Source: Virgibacillus sp. SK37
Lineage (GTDB): Bacteria; Bacillota; Bacilli; Bacillales; Amphibacillaceae
Reading direction: 5' to 3'
DNA: 64,000 bases
Assembly: GCF_000725285.1 (NCBI RefSeq)
Contig: NZ_CP007161.1
Coordinates: 2,394,213 to 2,458,212, forward strand
A program made the position numbers and the translations under genes. Of the stretch, positions 1 to 9,265 are shown piece after piece; position 1 is the first letter of the stretch, and every line of letters starts with the position of its first letter. A model generated the notes under the pieces. It was given only the letters and a program-made list of their open reading frames with translations. It did not search any database and was not told the origin of the DNA.

Positions 1-146
1 AGTGATCTTTTTAATTGTTCTTCAACAGTATCCCCTTCTTCCTCATACTTTTTCATCTTTTTTTCCTCTTGCTTGAATGCATAAAATGTACCCCAAAGAG
101 CTACCCCAAATAAAGCGAATAAAAATAATAAAAGTCCCATATTCAT
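1..146 (-). CDS. Small membrane protein, 3' end cut by the window
   Basis: The gene starts at 146 and runs off the left edge, so the C-terminus is missing. Residues 4 to 20 form one hydrophobic segment (MGLLLFLFALFGVALWG). A charged tail rich in Lys and Glu follows. A GGAGGG ribosome binding site sits about six bases before the ATG, which supports real translation. I do not recognise the family. A small single-pass membrane protein is all that can be said. Confidence 0.6.
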   Translation of the reverse strand, partial: MNMGLLLFLFALFGVALWGTFYAFKQEEKKMKKYEEEGDTVEEQLKRS

Positions 147-281
147 ATGAATCCCTCCTATTGTAAGTATACTCGAATTGTATACACTATGTCAGTGATA
201 AACAACACGTTTTACCGTGTTGAAGCAAGATATGTATAGTTATGTGAATTTTTTGTTTGTAAGCTAATTAAAAAAACCGCC

Positions 282-316
282 TAAAACTGTAATTCAACAG
301 TTAGGCGGTTTTATAT
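282..316. terminator. Hairpin terminator between two minus-strand genes
   Basis: The arms AACCGCCTAA and TTAGGCGGTT pair around a loop that itself contains AACTG/CAGTT complementarity. A-rich and T-rich flanks would give a U-tail in either direction. It lies downstream of the 33-residue gene that ends at 317 and probably ends that transcript. Confidence 0.75.
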
Positions 317-418
317 TTAACGAAAATCTTTGGTGTCTTCCATATAATCGGTTAGCATTCTATATCCCACTAAAGCAGTGAGTAGTAGCAAAAAATTACA
401 TAATGTTTTATTTTTCAT
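317..418 (-). CDS. 33-residue membrane-anchored microprotein
   Basis: A short reading frame follows a strong AAGGAGG site about eight bases upstream. It begins MKNKTLCNFLLLLTALVGY and ends DTKDFR. One hydrophobic stretch at residues 8 to 18 could cross or touch the membrane. It lies just downstream of the NADH dehydrogenase-like gene on the same strand and directly before a terminator, so it is probably the last gene of that transcript. No family is recognised. The ribosome binding site and position are the evidence for it being real. Confidence 0.5.
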   Translation of the reverse strand: MKNKTLCNFLLLLTALVGYRMLTDYMEDTKDFR

Positions 419-470
419 TATTTGTTAACCTCCTTATATCGAATGTTTATTTATTGGCTAAGTTAGTGAC

Positions 471-1682
471 TTAAAAAGGACGGAATTTACCTTTCTTAAG
501 TACTAATTTTGGCCCTCCTAATAATAGAAGGGAACGGTTATCAACTACCTTTTTCATAGTGGCAGCACTCTTTCCTTGAAGTTTATAACCAGAGAAAATG
601 TTACCAATTCCATCAGAATGTCCTAAAGAAGCAACTGTCCCTTTATCATTAAACACGAATTCAGTTAAAGGCTGGTTGGAAATTAGTGCTTTTAAGTTAG
701 CTGCTACTACATCTGCTTCCTGCATCGCAAGTTGTGCAGTTGGTGGGTAAGGACGATCTGCTTCTTTATTCCAAACCCATGAACAGTCACCAATGACGAA
801 AACATTCTCTTCGCCCTTCATACGTAAGTCGCCATCTACATTTACTTTCCCTTTAGTTAGTTCAAAACCGGATTTACCTAGCACAGAGCTACCCTTTACG
901 CCACCAGTCCAGATGATTGTACCTGCTTTAATAAGTTCTTTATCATCCCCTACAATGAAACCTTCTGGTGTACATTCAGAAATAGCTGCACCTATTTTAA
1001 TTTCTACTCCGCGGTCTTCTAAAGATTTCTTTGCATAAGCTACTAATTCTTTATCAAACATTGGAAGTATAGATGGAGCTGCTTCTACATTAATGATACG
1101 GACTTTACTTCGATCGATATCGTACTTCTTACAAAGCTCAGGCACCTTATTAGCTAGTTCACCAACTAACTCAATCCCTGTGAATCCTGCACCACCAACT
1201 AAAATGTTTAAGCTGTGATCTTCTGCGTTCTTATCATTGTTATATTTAGCGAATTGATACTCAATATGCTCACTGATTTGGCGGCTTGAATCAATATCTT
1301 CAATTGCAAACGCATTTTCAGCCATTCCCTTGATTCCAAAGTCATTTGACTCAAAGCCAAGACCTACTACTAAGTAATCATATGATAGTTCACTATTTTC
1401 AAGTACAACACGTTGTTCATCTTTCTTAATTTCCAGAACAGAATCATATACTAGACGAACTCTGTTTGGATTTACTACATCACTAATCATTACGCGTGCC
1501 TGGTTTGGATTTATTGTACCCGCAGCTACTTCATGAAGCCATGTAGACTCATAGTGGTAGTTATGTTTATTTACTAAAACAATTTCAGCCTGTTCAGGAG
1601 ACAATGTCTTTACTAGGCGTCTAGTTGTTGTTAAACCAGCATAACCTGCACCTAAAACTACTATTTTTGGTTTGTTACTCAT
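471..1682 (-). CDS. NAD(P)/FAD-dependent oxidoreductase, type II NADH dehydrogenase family (YumB-like)
   Basis: This family oxidises NADH on the cytoplasmic face of the membrane and passes electrons to menaquinone without pumping protons. The N-terminus carries the FAD-binding Rossmann motif GAGYAG. A second dinucleotide motif, GGAGFTGIE, lies near residue 165. A C-terminal FAD contact, FVIGDCS, lies near residue 297. Length (403 residues) fits the family. An upstream in-frame GTG at 1694 would overlap the ribosome binding site AGGAAGGTGG. The ATG at 1682, eight bases after that site, is therefore the better start. The C-terminal region has hydrophobic and basic residues that could dock on the membrane. 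The exact electron acceptor is inferred from the family. Confidence 0.85.
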   Translation of the reverse strand: MSNKPKIVVLGAGYAGLTTTRRLVKTLSPEQAEIVLVNKHNYHYESTWLHEVAAGTINPNQARVMISDVVNPNRVRLVYDSVLEIKKDEQRVVLENSELSYDYLVVGLGFESNDFGIKGMAENAFAIEDIDSSRQISEHIEYQFAKYNNDKNAEDHSLNILVGGAGFTGIELVGELANKVPELCKKYDIDRSKVRIINVEAAPSILPMFDKELVAYAKKSLEDRGVEIKIGAAISECTPEGFIVGDDKELIKAGTIIWTGGVKGSSVLGKSGFELTKGKVNVDGDLRMKGEENVFVIGDCSWVWNKEADRPYPPTAQLAMQEADVVAANLKALISNQPLTEFVFNDKGTVASLGHSDGIGNIFSGYKLQGKSAATMKKVVDNRSLLLLGGPKLVLKKGKFRPF

Positions 1683-1854
1683 AAGAATTTCCACCTTCCT
1701 GATTGGTTCTAAGTATGTTCATAGTTAGAGCGTCATTTATACCTATATTAAAATTTGATAGCACTGCGCTAAAAACTATTCTTACAATACTTTTATAATA
1801 GCAAAGTTTTATTAAATAGGCTAATAATCAATCACTAAAATAAAAAATGATTCA

Positions 1855-2562
1855 TTATACTGGCCGGACAGTTATTTCATTTACATTTACATAATCTGGC
1901 TGGGAGACAGCATAAACTACTGATTTAGCAATGTCATCTGTATGCAACGGTTTACGATCCGGAGAAGATTGACTTGCAGACGCTAAATCTGTATCAACCT
2001 TTCCTGGAGAAATATTTGTTACTCGTACCCCTGTTCTCGCGAGCTCTTTTTCCAGTCCCATAGAAATAGCCTTGACTGCAAATTTTGTGGCACTGTAAAC
2101 GGTGCTTACTTTAGTAACCTCATGGCCGGATACCGATGCAATGTTAATAATATGCCCTGATTTTCTTTCAAGCATTTCTGGCAGCACCCCATGAATCCCA
2201 TATAAGACGCCTTTGATATTGACATCGATCATTTTTTCCCATTCATCCACATGGCCATCTTGAACTCGGGAATGCAACATTTGCCCAGCATTATTTACAA
2301 AAATGTCTACGTTTCCGAACGTGTCCCTCGCCTGTTTGATCAATACATCCATCTCTTCTTTACTAGAGACATCTGTTTCCACAGCAAGTGCTCTACCTTG
2401 CAACGATTGATTAATTTCACCAGCAACACCTGCTAATTTCTCCTTATTCCTGGCAGCTAGCACGACATTCACTCCAGCATCAGCCAAATGCTTTGCAATT
2501 CCCTTGCCTATCCCACTGCTTGCACCTGTTATAATTGCAGTTTTTCCTGTTAGGTTCATCAT
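1855..2562 (-). CDS. Short-chain dehydrogenase/reductase (SDR)
   Basis: This is a classical SDR of 235 residues, a cytosolic NAD(P)H-dependent oxidoreductase. The cofactor motif [10 protein letters not shown] is at residues 12 to 21 and NNAG near residue 91. The catalytic Ser lies in IASVSG and the active-site pair is [13 protein letters not shown] matches the usual post-catalytic loop. The start codon overlaps the stop of the upstream gene (ATGATGA arrangement) and has its own AAGGAGG, so the two genes are translationally coupled. The substrate cannot be read from the sequence. Confidence 0.85.
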   Translation of the reverse strand: MMNLTGKTAIITGASSGIGKGIAKHLADAGVNVVLAARNKEKLAGVAGEINQSLQGRALAVETDVSSKEEMDVLIKQARDTFGNVDIFVNNAGQMLHSRVQDGHVDEWEKMIDVNIKGVLYGIHGVLPEMLERKSGHIINIASVSGHEVTKVSTVYSATKFAVKAISMGLEKELARTGVRVTNISPGKVDTDLASASQSSPDRKPLHTDDIAKSVVYAVSQPDYVNVNEITVRPV

Positions 2563-3272
2563 TTGTCCTCCTTTTTCCCTTCTGGATCAGTTGGTTCCTT
2601 AGGTGGTTTAACTGGCTTTTCATCTTCTGGGTCCTTCTCTGGCTTTTTATCCTCTTCTTTCGGGGGTTTTACTGGTCTCTCTGTTTCTACTTTATCCCCT
2701 GTCCCTGTATCTGACTCCTGCCCTTGAGACTCCTCTTTTGCTTCTTCTTCAGTCTCCGTATCACTTTTTTCCTTTGACTCTGAAGACGTGTCATCAGCCT
2801 TTATCTGACTATTTTCTTTAGGTGTGTTGTTTTTAGGTGTGTTATTTGATTTTTCTTTAGTAGGAGTGGTACTGCTCTGTTGGTAAGTTCGCTCAGAGTT
2901 GTACTGATCATTTGAAAACGACGTTGATGTCTCCACTGTTTCTGTTTCGCTACTTACAGTTTCTATTTCCTCAGGAACAACTTCCTCCACTTCCTCTTGC
3001 ATTTCCAAATCAGTATCTACGGTATATTGCTTCTTTCTTATCCACTCTTCCCCATTTTTTGCTCGATAGTGTAAGTCAAGTGTTTTTATTACAGGACCTG
3101 CCAATATAAGCGTAGTTGAATCAGCTGAAAATTCGTCTGAAGGATTATCTTTCTCCTCTATTTTCTCCGATTCAACCTTTTTTAACTGCGACTTCTGCAC
3201 CCCTACCAGTACTATTACTACAAAAAGAATCAAAAATAACATATTTATAACTAGTAACTTTTTGCTTTTCAT
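2559..3272 (-). CDS. Membrane-anchored acidic low-complexity protein, function unknown
   Basis: Residues 5 to 26 form a hydrophobic anchor after a short basic start, consistent with an N-in, C-out single-pass protein or an uncleaved signal. The rest is highly charged. From residue 90 on it is mostly Glu, Ser, Thr and Lys, and it ends in Pro-Lys-Glu-rich repeats (PVKPPKE occurs twice). Such tails occur in wall-spanning proteins, but no domain is recognised. A GGGGGGAG ribosome binding site precedes the ATG. It forms a two-gene operon with the downstream dehydrogenase, and the functional link is unclear. Confidence 0.7.
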   Translation of the reverse strand: MKSKKLLVINMLFLILFVVIVLVGVQKSQLKKVESEKIEEKDNPSDEFSADSTTLILAGPVIKTLDLHYRAKNGEEWIRKKQYTVDTDLEMQEEVEEVVPEEIETVSSETETVETSTSFSNDQYNSERTYQQSSTTPTKEKSNNTPKNNTPKENSQIKADDTSSESKEKSDTETEEEAKEESQGQESDTGTGDKVETERPVKPPKEEDKKPEKDPEDEKPVKPPKEPTDPEGKKEDK

Positions 3273-3488
3273 CTGCTCCCCCCTTCTCTTTTTATAGTTT
3301 ATTATTTATATTATAGTCTTCCTTATTGTAAGCGTATTGCAAGATAGTTTTCAATAATTATACATAGATTATTTTTACGGTTTAGAAGATTAATAGAGCA
3401 AGAAACAAAACAAATACTATAAAACGCTTTCAAACGTATGTTATAATTTTCTTAATAAAACGCTTTTTATTCTATTTCATTTGTTTAG

Positions 3489-4025
3489 ATGGTTCCTATT
3501 ATAAATCTTGATAAAAAGGTGGGGTCACAGATGATTCAAACTCAAGTACGTGTTGTTAATAAGTATGGAGAGGATGTAAAGCATGACGGAACAGAAGTAG
3601 GTGAAGTCATTGTAAAAGGCAATGGTACGGAACACTTTAAAAACAAAAACTCCGAAGGGTGGGTATACACGGGAGATCTCGGAACGATTGATAAGAATGG
3701 CAAGATTCATGTTATTGATCGAAAAAAAGATATTGATACAGCAGAAACCAAAATATCCTCTGTTGGTTTGGAAAGATTATTACTTAAGCACCCTTCTGTT
3801 CAGGAAGCTTCTGTTGTTCCTGTTCCCCATGAGAAACTGGGAGAAGTTGCCCATGCTTTTGTTGTATTATATGAAAACCAACATGCTACAGAGGAAGAAC
3901 TTATCGAATATTGTCTAAGAACACTCAAACCTTCCGAATGCCCAAAGGCAGTTACTTTTATGGAGGAACTCCCCAAAACAGCGAGTGGTAAAATCTTAAA
4001 AGTCCAGTTACAAGGAGAAAATTAA
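3489..4025 (+). pseudogene. 5'-truncated acyl-CoA synthetase (AMP-binding) remnant
   Basis: The 178 residues match only the C-terminal third of acyl-CoA or long-chain fatty-acid ligases. Visible family motifs are GEVIVKG, WVYTGDLGTID, the hinge-like HVIDRKKD and the C-terminal lysine motif PKTASGKIL. Full enzymes are about 500 residues and carry an AMP-binding P-loop, which is absent here. A ribosome-binding-like AAGGTGGGG precedes an internal ATG at 3531, but family similarity (KVGSQ, compare KIGSVG) continues upstream of it. The frame closes with TAG just before 3489. It is most simply a decaying fragment, though a stand-alone expressed domain cannot be ruled out. Confidence 0.7.
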
Positions 4026-4058
4026 ACCAAATATGTTTCTAAATAAGGAAAAAAGAAA

Positions 4059-4087
4059 TTGACATAAAGTTGAGTTACTGCCATAAT
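4059..4087 (+). promoter_or_regulatory. Sigma-A promoter of the uracil permease leader
   Basis: TTGACA at 4059-4064 and CATAAT at 4082-4087 are separated by 17 bases. This places transcription start just ahead of the PyrR leader. Confidence 0.75.
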
Positions 4088-4104
4088 AACTACGATAAGT
4101 TCAT

Positions 4105-4227
4105 ACGGTTACCTTTAAACCAGTCCTGTGAGGCTGGCAAGGTGGAACAGATAGCCATCTGTTACTGAAAGAGAATTACTTCTCTTTGAAGTTAAGCACC
4201 TTGCCATATTTGGTAAGGTGTTTTTTT
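4105..4227 (+). promoter_or_regulatory. PyrR-dependent attenuator of the uracil permease gene
   Basis: The conserved PyrR-binding loop CAGTCCTGTGAGGCTGGCAA is at 4121-4140. A terminator with arms CACCTTGCC and GGTAAGGTG and seven T residues spans 4197-4227. In Bacillales, UMP-bound PyrR stabilises the binding hairpin, which lets the downstream terminator form and lowers expression when pyrimidines are plentiful. The layout here is the standard one. Confidence 0.85.
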
Positions 4228-4394
4228 ATGGACTAGACAACTGGAAACCTTCCGGATAGAAGAACAAGACAACACAATCTATCCTTATTCTGTATCCAAA
4301 ATTTTTTCAAGCTGTCTTTTCCAAAGAAAGTTCTTTTGCTTTAATTGTTAATATCCTCTAGGTAACCGATGGGCATTATAAAGGAGGATGTAAT

Positions 4395-5684
4395 GTGGCA
4401 CATTATAAAGAGATTCAAGTTGATGAACGTCTACCACTGTTAAAAAGTTTGCCATTAAGTATTCAGCATTTATTTGCAATGTTCGGTTCCACTGTTTTAG
4501 TTCCAATTTTATTCGGGGTAAATCCTGCTACTATTCTATTAATGAATGGCTTCGGCACATTGTTATATATCTTTATTACAAAGGGAAAAATACCTGCATT
4601 TTTAGGTTCTAGTTTCGCTTTCTTATCACCGGTTTTTGCTGTACTTGATAATTATGCTGGTGACCAGGGATACAGCTATGCACTTGGAGGCTTTCTGGCC
4701 GTCGGTATTGTCCTGACTCTTGTGTCTATCCTTGTGAAATTCGTTGGCACCACTTGGATTGATGTTATTTTTCCTCCAGCTGCAATGGGAGCCATTGTTG
4801 CTGTCATTGGCTTGGAGCTTGTTCCCACCGCAGCTGAAATGGCTGGATGGATTGCCCCAGCTGATGCAGACCCTGCTTGGACGATGGATCCTAAAGTTGC
4901 TTTAGTCTCCTTTCTCACTTTAACTATTACGATCGTCTGTTGGGTTACCTTAAGAGGTTTTCTAAAAATTATTCCAATCCTTTTAGGTATTATAGGTGGT
5001 TATATTATTGCCTACTTCTTTGGTTTGGTAGATTTTTCAACTGTCAAGGAAGCTTCTTGGATCTCCCAACCCGAATTTTACAAAATTAAGTTTGATTGGT
5101 CCGCCATTTTAATTATCCTTCCTGCAGCGCTAGTATTAATTCCTGAGCACATTGGTCATTTATTTGTAACTAGCAATATTGTTAATAAGGATCTAATGAA
5201 AGACCCTGGGCTGGATCGCTCGTTAGCAGGAAACGGGATCTCTACTATCATCTCCAGTTTCTTAGGTTCCACTCCAAATACCACATATGGTGAGAATATT
5301 GGAGTCTTAGCAATTACAAGAGTATATTCCACGTGGATAATCGGTATTGCAGCAATACTTGCCATGATTTTATCCTTTGTTGGTAAATTAGCAGCTTTAA
5401 TATCGTCCATACCTACTGCAGTGATGGGTGGGATTTCCCTTTTGCTATTCGGTATTATTGCAGTAAGCGGCCTTCGTATGCTTGTTGAAGCAAAAGTAGA
5501 TTATAACCGTTCTCAAAACTTAATTCTTACTTGTGTTGTTTTGGTAATAGGAATTAGCGGAGCAACCGTTCAAATTGGCACAGTTGCTTTATCTGGTATG
5601 GGTTTAGCAACAATTGTAGCAATCATACTTGGCTTATTCTTTAAATTGCTTGACATATTAAACCTATCAAATGAAGATAGTTAA
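4395..5684 (+). CDS. pyrP: Uracil permease (UraA/PyrP, NCS2 family)
   Basis: This 429-residue integral membrane protein has about a dozen hydrophobic segments. NCS2 uracil carriers import uracil with protons for salvage to UMP. Family markers include LPLSIQHLFAMFGSTVLVP near the start, FLGSSFAF, and PEHIGH near residue 250 with the Glu that contacts uracil in this family. The NTTYGEN stretch near residue 296 is also characteristic. GGAGG precedes the ATG. The PyrR attenuator upstream ties it to pyrimidine supply, which agrees with the assignment. Confidence 0.93.
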   Translation: MAHYKEIQVDERLPLLKSLPLSIQHLFAMFGSTVLVPILFGVNPATILLMNGFGTLLYIFITKGKIPAFLGSSFAFLSPVFAVLDNYAGDQGYSYALGGFLAVGIVLTLVSILVKFVGTTWIDVIFPPAAMGAIVAVIGLELVPTAAEMAGWIAPADADPAWTMDPKVALVSFLTLTITIVCWVTLRGFLKIIPILLGIIGGYIIAYFFGLVDFSTVKEASWISQPEFYKIKFDWSAILIILPAALVLIPEHIGHLFVTSNIVNKDLMKDPGLDRSLAGNGISTIISSFLGSTPNTTYGENIGVLAITRVYSTWIIGIAAILAMILSFVGKLAALISSIPTAVMGGISLLLFGIIAVSGLRMLVEAKVDYNRSQNLILTCVVLVIGISGATVQIGTVALSGMGLATIVAIILGLFFKLLDILNLSNEDS

Positions 5685-5692
5685 ATAGATAA

Positions 5693-5728
5693 AAAGGGAT
5701 AGCAAAATTAACATGCTATCCCTTTTTT
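5693..5728. terminator. Convergent terminator between uracil permease and topB
   Basis: The arms AAAAAGGGATAGCA and TGCTATCCCTTTTT form a strong hairpin with A and T flanks, so it can work on both strands. Its right edge touches the topB stop codon. Confidence 0.85.
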
Positions 5729-7871
5729 ATTTATTAAATTCCATTTTCCAACTATAATACTCGTTATCAACATTTTTCTCATAGCTTAAATAAGCGTTAA
5801 ATTTATTTCCTTTTTTACTTGTTAATCCTTTAACAAAAGCCTTTTTATTCTTTAGTAGAGCCTTTACCATTGTTTTTGTTGGACGTTTTTTCATTGCAGC
5901 AAGGTACTTATCATTTTTCCAAACTACGAACTTACAGCCCTTCTTCCAATTTGTACACCCAAAGCCCTTTTTACTTTCTATTATCTTACCCTCACATGCC
6001 GGACATTTTCCAATTACTTCTGGTTTGGAAGAGGATGTAACCTCATGAATAATCTTTTCTTCTTCGTTTTTCATCTCAATAACTGCATCATTTGTGAATT
6101 TATAAATCATATGAAGAAACTGGTCTTTTGGAAAATTACCCTTTTGAATATCAGAGAGGATTTTTTCCAATTTACCGGTGAACTCCAAATCAAATAATTG
6201 TTTCACTGGGAAAGTTTCCACAAGACTTTTACCTAAATTGGTACAAATGAGATTCTTACTTTGATACGTAATATAACCAACATCCTTTAATTTTTTAATT
6301 GTCTCTGCTCTAGTAGCTGGCGTGCCAATACTAAATCCATTTAATACAGCTTCTGTTGAAGCATCTTCATCTTCTTTGTACCTTTTTCCACATGTCTCCA
6401 TCACTCGCAGTAGCGTTTTTTCTGTATGATGCTTCGGTGGCTTTGTGACATGGGAAGTTACTTCCAATTTATCTGTTGAAACTCCCTCTTCTTTTTGTAC
6501 ATGGGGTAAAAGAGAATCCTTTGAAGGCATCTGTTCTACCTTTTTCCATCCTTCTACCAATTGTACTTTTCCTTTCGACACAAAAAGTCCTGTAACCCCT
6601 TCAATCTTTGTATGTAACCTCGTTTCCTCCACTTCTGCAAGTGGCATAAATTGCATGATAAAGCGATTTCTAACTGAATTATAAACAATTTGCTCCTCAT
6701 TTGATAATCGTTTAGGCTTTAGGTATGTTGGTATAATAGCACTATGACTTTCCACTTTAGAGTTATTGAAAACACGTTTCAATTTCTTAAATTCAATTTC
6801 GTCTTTATAAGGCAAGTCTTCCGAATGAGTTTGTAAAACCTTTGCTGTTTTTCCAACTAAACTCTCATCAAGTGCAATACTCGATGTTCTCGGATAAGTA
6901 ATGTATTTCTTTTCATAAAGTGATTGAGCTACCTTTAACACCTTATCGGATGTCCACCCCTTATACTTAGTGGTAATGTAACCTTGTAAGTTAGATAAAT
7001 TGAAAAGAAATGGTGGAAATTCCTTTTTCTTTTCTACCTCTTTATTACTAATTTTCCCTGGCTTTTCATTTAGGTTTCGCTGAATATCATCTAATACTTC
7101 TCTTTTTTTAAATTTATCTTCTTTCTCTTCTGTATAAATTCCTTCATACTTTTCATTACGATCTGTCCGGAATGTTGCTGATAACTTATAATAATCCTCC
7201 GGGTTGAAAGTTTCTATTTCTTTATCACGATCATAGATGATTTTCAAAGTTGGCAATAAAACTCTACCAATATTAAGAGCCTTACCTCTTCCTTTTTGAT
7301 ACCTTAAAGTTGCTACAGATGTTAAGTTAATTCCGATTACCCAGTCCGCCCATTGTCTGCTAATACCAGCATCCCTTAATGGCTTCATTTCTTCATTTGG
7401 TTTTATTCTTTCCAAACCGGAAAGCACTTCTTTTTCTGTCCATTCATTTAGAAGTAATCGGTAAACATTTTTGCTTGGCCTGTTTTCTCTATAAATAATA
7501 CTATCTCCAATTAGCTGACCTTCCCTATCATAGTCACAAGCTGAAATAATACTCTCCACATCAGCACGTTTCATAAGCTGATGAATAACTCGTAACTGTT
7601 TCGCAGCACCCGGATCCTGGCGTTGTTTATTTCCATAACCTGATTTAACTTTATATTTGAATTTAGAGGGGATAAATGGAAAGTTATCTAATTTCCATTT
7701 TGTCATTTTACTATCATAGTCCTTCGCGTCATATAGCTGGACTAAATGGCCATAAGCCCATGTAATAATATAGCCATTCCCTTCAAAATAGCCTTCTTTC
7801 TTTGTTTTAATTTTCAGAGCGTCCGCAATGTTCTTAGCCACCGAGGGTTTTTCAGCGAGGATTAATTTCAT
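5727..7871 (-). CDS. topB: DNA topoisomerase III (type IA)
   Basis: Topoisomerase III is a type IA enzyme that passes and decatenates single strands and works with RecQ-type helicases. The TOPRIM domain opens at the N-terminus (LILAEKPSVAKNIA), with the acidic metal site ACDYDREGQ near residue 111. The catalytic tyrosine lies in YITYPRTS near residue 326. The C-terminus carries one zinc-ribbon-like unit (CPAC followed by CTNWKKGC) after about residue 605. At 714 residues it is near the size of the Bacillus enzyme. It is transcribed convergently to the permease. Confidence 0.95.
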   Translation of the reverse strand: MKLILAEKPSVAKNIADALKIKTKKEGYFEGNGYIITWAYGHLVQLYDAKDYDSKMTKWKLDNFPFIPSKFKYKVKSGYGNKQRQDPGAAKQLRVIHQLMKRADVESIISACDYDREGQLIGDSIIYRENRPSKNVYRLLLNEWTEKEVLSGLERIKPNEEMKPLRDAGISRQWADWVIGINLTSVATLRYQKGRGKALNIGRVLLPTLKIIYDRDKEIETFNPEDYYKLSATFRTDRNEKYEGIYTEEKEDKFKKREVLDDIQRNLNEKPGKISNKEVEKKKEFPPFLFNLSNLQGYITTKYKGWTSDKVLKVAQSLYEKKYITYPRTSSIALDESLVGKTAKVLQTHSEDLPYKDEIEFKKLKRVFNNSKVESHSAIIPTYLKPKRLSNEEQIVYNSVRNRFIMQFMPLAEVEETRLHTKIEGVTGLFVSKGKVQLVEGWKKVEQMPSKDSLLPHVQKEEGVSTDKLEVTSHVTKPPKHHTEKTLLRVMETCGKRYKEDEDASTEAVLNGFSIGTPATRAETIKKLKDVGYITYQSKNLICTNLGKSLVETFPVKQLFDLEFTGKLEKILSDIQKGNFPKDQFLHMIYKFTNDAVIEMKNEEEKIIHEVTSSSKPEVIGKCPACEGKIIESKKGFGCTNWKKGCKFVVWKNDKYLAAMKKRPTKTMVKALLKNKKAFVKGLTSKKGNKFNAYLSYEKNVDNEYYSWKMEFNK

Positions 7872-8003
7872 GTTATCACCTATTTCTACATATTGGGTTT
7901 AAAAGCTGAAGACATACAGAGGAAAAATGAAGAAGCTAACTTCTATTATACACGAACATATATTCAGTTGGGGAATTTAACTTCCTCCATCAAAAATAAC
8001 TTT

Positions 8004-8033
8004 CTGCATCTCGCACTATGGTACGGGATGCAG
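8004..8033 (-). terminator. Terminator of the antiporter operon
   Basis: The arms CTGCATC and GATGCAG pair, with further pairing inside (CGCAC against GTACG is partial). It lies just beyond the stop of the antiporter gene on the minus strand, and a short T-rich tract follows in that direction. Confidence 0.55.
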
Positions 8034-8040
8034 ATATCAC

Positions 8041-9234
8041 TTACCTATTTTCTTTAGATAATTTGTTGATTATTGGGTAAACACCTATACTTTGAATGAT
8101 TAAAGAAAGCACGATTACTGAAAAAGTCAATGAAACCAGTAAATGGTCACTGGAAGCTTCTGCTTCTAGACCAAGGAGTAAAGCAACAGACATCGTGCCT
8201 TTTATACCTGCCCATGTAATCAAGCCAGAGTCTTTCAAGGTAAACCGGTGATGCCAGCGAGGTATCATGATTGTAGAGCTTGCCAATACAATAAATCGGC
8301 TGACCAAAGATAGTATAAAGATAACAATAGCCAGAGACCATGGTACATCGAATAAATAATCAGCTGATTGAATACCGATTAACAGGAAAATTATCGATAA
8401 GATCGTAGGTTCTATAATTGTCCAAAAACCATCTAATGAATCGCGAAAATGTTCTTCTCGATGATGTTTACCAAATTCATAGGATAATAGCAAACCAGAC
8501 GTAACTGTCGCTAATACACCAGAAACCCCCAGAAACTCTCCAAGATAGAAACTGCCATATGCAATGATTATACTAAGCATAACTTGGTATTGTCGGTGAC
8601 TGGTATAATGAATTGCCTTACTAAGCAACCAGCCAAATATAATTCCAATTAATACCCCACCAAGTGATACAAAAAGGAACTCACCAATAAAGGATGAGAC
8701 TGAAAAACTTTGGTCATGAAGATACATTTCCAATAACACAGTAAATACTACAATACTCGTACCATCATTTAGTAGAGACTCCCCTTCTACTACGTCGGCA
8801 ACTTTTTCATCGCTAGTAGAATTTTTTAAAATGGAAACAACAGAAACAGGGTCTGTTGGTGATAAAATCCCTGCTATTAACAACGAAACTATGAAGGATA
8901 GATCTATAAATAGATTTCCTACCATATAAATGGAAAGGCCAAGAATCGCTACTGTAAGTATTAAACCAACTGTTCCCATTCCCCCAATCAACCATTTATT
9001 CTTTCGTAATGCTTGGACAGAAAAGGAATAGGAAGATGTGAATAACAATGCTGGTAAAAACACATTAAATATTATTTCTTTTGTAATTGTGATCTCTTGA
9101 AAAATTGGAACGAAGGATAGGACGATGCCCAACAGTACGAGAACTACTGGGACAGGAAAGTAATTCTGCTTTTTATCAATCGAAAAAACAATATATCCAG
9201 CAAGTAACAGTAGTAGAATCTGATGCGTAATCAT
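8041..9234 (-). CDS. Sodium/proton antiporter, CPA1 (NhaP-type) family
   Basis: A 397-residue protein made of about twelve hydrophobic segments. CPA1 antiporters exchange cytosolic sodium or potassium for protons, for salt and alkali tolerance. The LSPTDPVSV stretch near residue 125 is the family's ion-binding unwound segment. LNDGTSIVVF near residue 155 is the second conserved acidic motif. AAGGAGGG precedes the ATG by a good distance. It follows the glutamate symporter-like gene by 31 bases on the same strand, so the two probably form a sodium-linked transport operon. Ion specificity is not readable. Confidence 0.85.
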   Translation of the reverse strand: MITHQILLLLLAGYIVFSIDKKQNYFPVPVVLVLLGIVLSFVPIFQEITITKEIIFNVFLPALLFTSSYSFSVQALRKNKWLIGGMGTVGLILTVAILGLSIYMVGNLFIDLSFIVSLLIAGILSPTDPVSVVSILKNSTSDEKVADVVEGESLLNDGTSIVVFTVLLEMYLHDQSFSVSSFIGEFLFVSLGGVLIGIIFGWLLSKAIHYTSHRQYQVMLSIIIAYGSFYLGEFLGVSGVLATVTSGLLLSYEFGKHHREEHFRDSLDGFWTIIEPTILSIIFLLIGIQSADYLFDVPWSLAIVIFILSLVSRFIVLASSTIMIPRWHHRFTLKDSGLITWAGIKGTMSVALLLGLEAEASSDHLLVSLTFSVIVLSLIIQSIGVYPIINKLSKENR

Positions 9235-9265
9235 CCGCCTTCCCTCCTTACATTGTCCATATTAC

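Noticed and set aside
2559-3272. Possible CRISPR-like or tandem DNA repeat in the Glu/Pro/Lys-rich gene
   Set aside because: The repetition is at protein level (PVKPPKE units), with no regular spacers. It is a coding low-complexity region.
3531-4025. Treating the acyl-CoA ligase fragment as an intact small gene starting at 3531
   Set aside because: Family similarity extends upstream of that ATG, so the ribosome-binding-like sequence is probably fortuitous.
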